In this document: positions 61,860-64,000 of the stretch, in pieces
Layout: each line of letters begins with the position of its first letter
How positions within the stretch are numbered: position 1 is the stretch's first letter
Assembly (NCBI GenBank): GCA_031556065.1
Contig: JAVBTR010000024.1
Coordinates: 59,040-123,039 of the forward strand
Reading direction: 5' to 3'
Source of the DNA: JAVBTR01 sp031556065
GTDB lineage: Bacteria > Bacillota > Clostridia > Christensenellales > Aristaeellaceae
DNA length: 64,000 bases
Program-made: the position numbers and the translations under genes
Notes under the pieces: generated by a model
Seen by the model: the letters and a program-made list of their open reading frames with translations, nothing else
Databases searched by the model: none
What the model was told of the DNA's origin: nothing

Positions 61860-63554
61860 ATGGCACAGCCAAGGGAAATCCGAATCGAGGAAGATAAGAT
61901 TACAGCGTTGTATTTGCGCTTATCACGGGATGATGAGCAAGAGGGCGAAAGCAACAGCATCTCCAATCAAAAAGCATTTTTGCTGGATTATGCGAAACGG
62001 AACAAGTTCCGGAATGTTCGGTGTTTTGTGGATGACGGTGTTTCGGGCGTTACCTTCAACCGTGAGGGTTTTAAGGAAATGATGGAGCTGATTGAAGCCC
62101 AGCAGGTTGGGACACTGCTGGTAAAGGATATGTCGCGCCTGGGCCGCAACTATCTGGAAGTAGGCCAGCTTACGGAAACCATCTTTCCGATGTACAATGT
62201 TCGGTTCATTGCTGTAAACGATGGTGTGGACAGCGACAAAGGCGATGATGACTTTACCCCTTTTAGGAACATCATCAACGAGTGGTACGCCAAGGATATG
62301 AGCCGGAAGATGCGATCGACCCTCAGAACGAAAAGCAAGCAGGGGTATGCGATCGGGCAGCCGCCCTATGGGTACAAGCGTGATACCGTTGATCCCAAAC
62401 GGTGGGTGGTGGATGATGAAGCAGCCGACATCGTGAGGTATATCTATGCGATGCGGCTGGAGAAAATCAGCGTCATTGATATTGCCATCAAACTCAAACG
62501 CGACAAGGTTCTTATCCCCTCGGAATATGCGCTTCGAAAAGGCTACAGGAAACCAAGCAAGAAAGCGGTTCGGGGTGAGTATCTATGGGATAAAAGCATG
62601 GTGCGCAGTATCTTAACCCAGCAGATGTATGTAGGGGATGTGGTAAACTTTCGCACCTACAGCAAGTCGTATAAGCTGAAGGAACGTTTGCCCAATCCCG
62701 AAGAAAAGTGGGAAGTTATCAAAAATGTGCATGAGCCGATCATTGATCGTCCTATGTGGGAAAGCATACAAAAAACCTTCAACGATACAAAGTACCGAAA
62801 GCCAAAGCATGTTGAGAAAAATATGTTCGCAGGTTTTCTGAAATGCTCGGATTGCGGCGGCAATCTCAACTACAAGTACACCCACGACAATCCGGATAAC
62901 CACTACTTCTCCTGCTACAACAAACGAAACAAAACAGGGCTTTGCAGCCAAACGCATCATATTCGCGTGGATACCATCACCGATCTTGTTACGCAGCATC
63001 TCGCCGACATCATCCGTTTCGCCTCGTTGTTTGAGGATGAGTTCGTAAAACTGGTCTTGGATGAGCATTACAAGCAAATCCAAATTCAGCAGCGAAAGAA
63101 TCAAATGGCACTTCAAACAGCATTGGCAAGGGAGAAGGAACTTGATACGCTTTATGAAAAACTGTTTGAAGAAAAAATCCTCGGAGGTTTGACGGAAGAC
63201 CGCTTTCAGAAGCTTTCCTACAAATACGAGGATGAACAAGCGGAGCTGAAGCAGAAGCTCAAGCACCTAAAAGCCATTGTTGCCGATGAGTTGAAGCATG
63301 AGATGAATGCGGAAGGCTTCCTGCATCTCGTCCGAAAATACACGGACATCAAGGAGCTAACGCATGAAATCCTAACCAGCTTCATTGACAAAATCGTGGT
63401 TCATCACCGAGAAATTGAGTTTGGAGAAACGGTGCAGAGGGTTGAAATCTACTACAAGATGATAGGTTTCGTGGAACTGCCGATGATGAGCATAGCGGAA
63501 AGAGAATCCTATCAAAAAACTTTTGGGAGGGAGGTAGTGGTGACGAGTGCATAA
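61860..63554 (+). CDS. Large serine recombinase (TnpX-like)
   Basis: The start at 61860 follows AAAGGAGGAAG and gives 564 residues. The resolvase domain (ITALYLRLSRDDEQEGES; catalytic Ser22) includes LLVKDMSRLGRNYLEVG. It is followed by a recombinase domain (KQGYAIGQPPYGYKRD) and a zinc ribbon (CSDCGGNLNYKY, then FSCYNK). A coiled coil (about 400-470) and a DUF4368-like C-terminus (EIYYKMIGFVELP) complete it. It excises and integrates circular elements. It stands only 43 bp from the tRNA-Leu gene, so the element end may be in this short gap. Confidence 0.93.
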   Translation: MAQPREIRIEEDKITALYLRLSRDDEQEGESNSISNQKAFLLDYAKRNKFRNVRCFVDDGVSGVTFNREGFKEMMELIEAQQVGTLLVKDMSRLGRNYLEVGQLTETIFPMYNVRFIAVNDGVDSDKGDDDFTPFRNIINEWYAKDMSRKMRSTLRTKSKQGYAIGQPPYGYKRDTVDPKRWVVDDEAADIVRYIYAMRLEKISVIDIAIKLKRDKVLIPSEYALRKGYRKPSKKAVRGEYLWDKSMVRSILTQQMYVGDVVNFRTYSKSYKLKERLPNPEEKWEVIKNVHEPIIDRPMWESIQKTFNDTKYRKPKHVEKNMFAGFLKCSDCGGNLNYKYTHDNPDNHYFSCYNKRNKTGLCSQTHHIRVDTITDLVTQHLADIIRFASLFEDEFVKLVLDEHYKQIQIQQRKNQMALQTALAREKELDTLYEKLFEEKILGGLTEDRFQKLSYKYEDEQAELKQKLKHLKAIVADELKHEMNAEGFLHLVRKYTDIKELTHEILTSFIDKIVVHHREIEFGETVQRVEIYYKMIGFVELPMMSIAERESYQKTFGREVVVTSA

Positions 63555-63556
63555 AA

Positions 63557-63594
63557 AATTACCCATAAAGGACTAAGTCCCTTATGAGTAATCG
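63557..63594 (-). terminator. Terminator of the tRNA operon
   Basis: On the minus strand ATTACTCATAAGGGAC pairs with GTCCTTTATGGGTAAT and is followed by six T. It lies between tRNA-Leu and the convergent recombinase gene. Confidence 0.8.
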
Positions 63595-63597
63595 TAG

Positions 63598-63684
63598 TGG
63601 TGCGGTCAAGAGGACTTGAACCTCCATGAAATTGCTTTCACTAGAACCTGAATCTAGCGCGTCTGCCAATTCCGCCATGACCGC
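63598..63684 (-). tRNA. tRNA-Leu (CAG)
   Basis: The acceptor stem GCGGTCA/TGACCGC, a long variable arm, the T-loop sequence GTTCAAGTC and an encoded CCA are visible. The anticodon loop is TTCAGGT, giving CAG. Confidence 0.95.
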
Positions 63685-63699
63685 GTACCGAGGAAAAAG

Positions 63700-63784
<85 letters not shown>

Positions 63785-63802
63785 ATGTTAAGGAAAAACG
63801 AT

Positions 63803-63878
63803 TGGAGCTGGCGATGGGACTTGAACCCGCAACCTGCTGATTACAAATCAGCTGCTCTGCCAATTGAGCTACGCCAGC
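63803..63878 (-). tRNA. tRNA-Thr (TGT)
   Basis: GCTGGCG/CGCCAGC forms the acceptor stem, GTTCAAGTC lies in the T-loop and CCA is encoded. The anticodon loop TTTGTAA gives TGT. Confidence 0.95.
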
Positions 63879-63919
63879 ACATGACGTGCCACGTTCACAT
63901 CGCCTGAGGATAAAAAAAG

Positions 63920-63996
63920 TGGCGACCCGGAAGGGGCTCGAACCCTCGACCTCCAGCGTGACAGGCTGGCATTCTAACCAACTGAACTACCGGGCC
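63920..63996 (-). tRNA. tRNA-Asp (GTC)
   Basis: GGCCCGG/CCGGGTC forms the acceptor stem with one wobble pair, GTTCGAGCC lies in the T-loop and CCA is encoded. The anticodon loop CTGTCAC gives GTC. Confidence 0.95.
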
Positions 63997-64000
63997 GTAT

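Overview
The window looks like a chromosomal segment of an anaerobic, plant-fibre-degrading Clostridia-type Firmicute, of the kind found in gut or rumen. This is inferred from YesM/YesN two-component systems, Lpl-type sugar ABC transporters, several glycoside hydrolases, InlB-type repeat lipoproteins, a 2-hydroxyacyl-CoA dehydratase activator and Tn4451-like mobile-element genes. No rRNA is present, so the species cannot be named.

Layout. (1) 1-14.9 kb, all minus strand: an arabinose-oligosaccharide locus. It holds a solute-binding protein, two ABC permeases, three GH51 alpha-L-arabinofuranosidases and two complete YesM-type kinase/YesN-type regulator pairs; the first regulator runs off the left edge. 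(2) 15.1-20.4 kb: a patchwork with a 5'-truncated zinc-type dehydrogenase remnant, a secreted metallo-beta-lactamase-like protein, an HxlR regulator, a nitroreductase/flavin-reductase pair, a cytidylate-kinase-like protein and the 3' half of a MATE exporter, plus a dispersed repeat and a palindromic element. (3) 20.45-24.85 kb, plus strand: a mobile-element backbone (ParB-like, replication-initiator-like, sigma-like, MobC, RHH regulator, two DUF6809-like proteins, TnpV) without a relaxase or recombinase. (4) 24.97-30.70 kb, minus strand: a three-gene operon of a small protein starting Met-Gly, a QueC-like enzyme fused to a PD-(D/E)XK nuclease-like tail, and a reverse transcriptase fused to a nitrilase. 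A run of five stem-loops lies upstream (31.05-31.23 kb). This is the best candidate for an undescribed antiphage system. (5) 31.5-45.5 kb: a dehydratase activator, a heterodimeric ABC exporter, an OmpR-type two-component system and a divergent MacAB-like efflux operon, with shared 11-bp-spaced direct repeats in front of the efflux operon, the two-component operon and the exporter operon. (6) 45.6-60.5 kb, plus strand: a second polysaccharide locus with an AraC regulator, two GH3 enzymes in reversed domain order (one membrane-embedded), an InlB-repeat lipoprotein, GH43, GH5 and a GPH-family sugar symporter. (7) 60.7-63.55 kb: a second mobile module (sigma-like protein, structured gap, TnpW-like protein, large serine recombinase) that abuts four tRNA genes (Leu, Tyr, Thr, Asp) on the minus strand.

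How the parts work together. Regions 1 and 6 suggest extracellular or surface trimming of hemicellulose and beta-glucan, import of oligosaccharides by ABC or GPH transporters, and intracellular release of arabinose, xylose and glucose. Regions 3, 4 and 7 are accessory DNA, with the defence operon sitting convergently against the mobile backbone. All functional calls come from reading motifs in the translated sequence. No database search, alignment or folding program was run.
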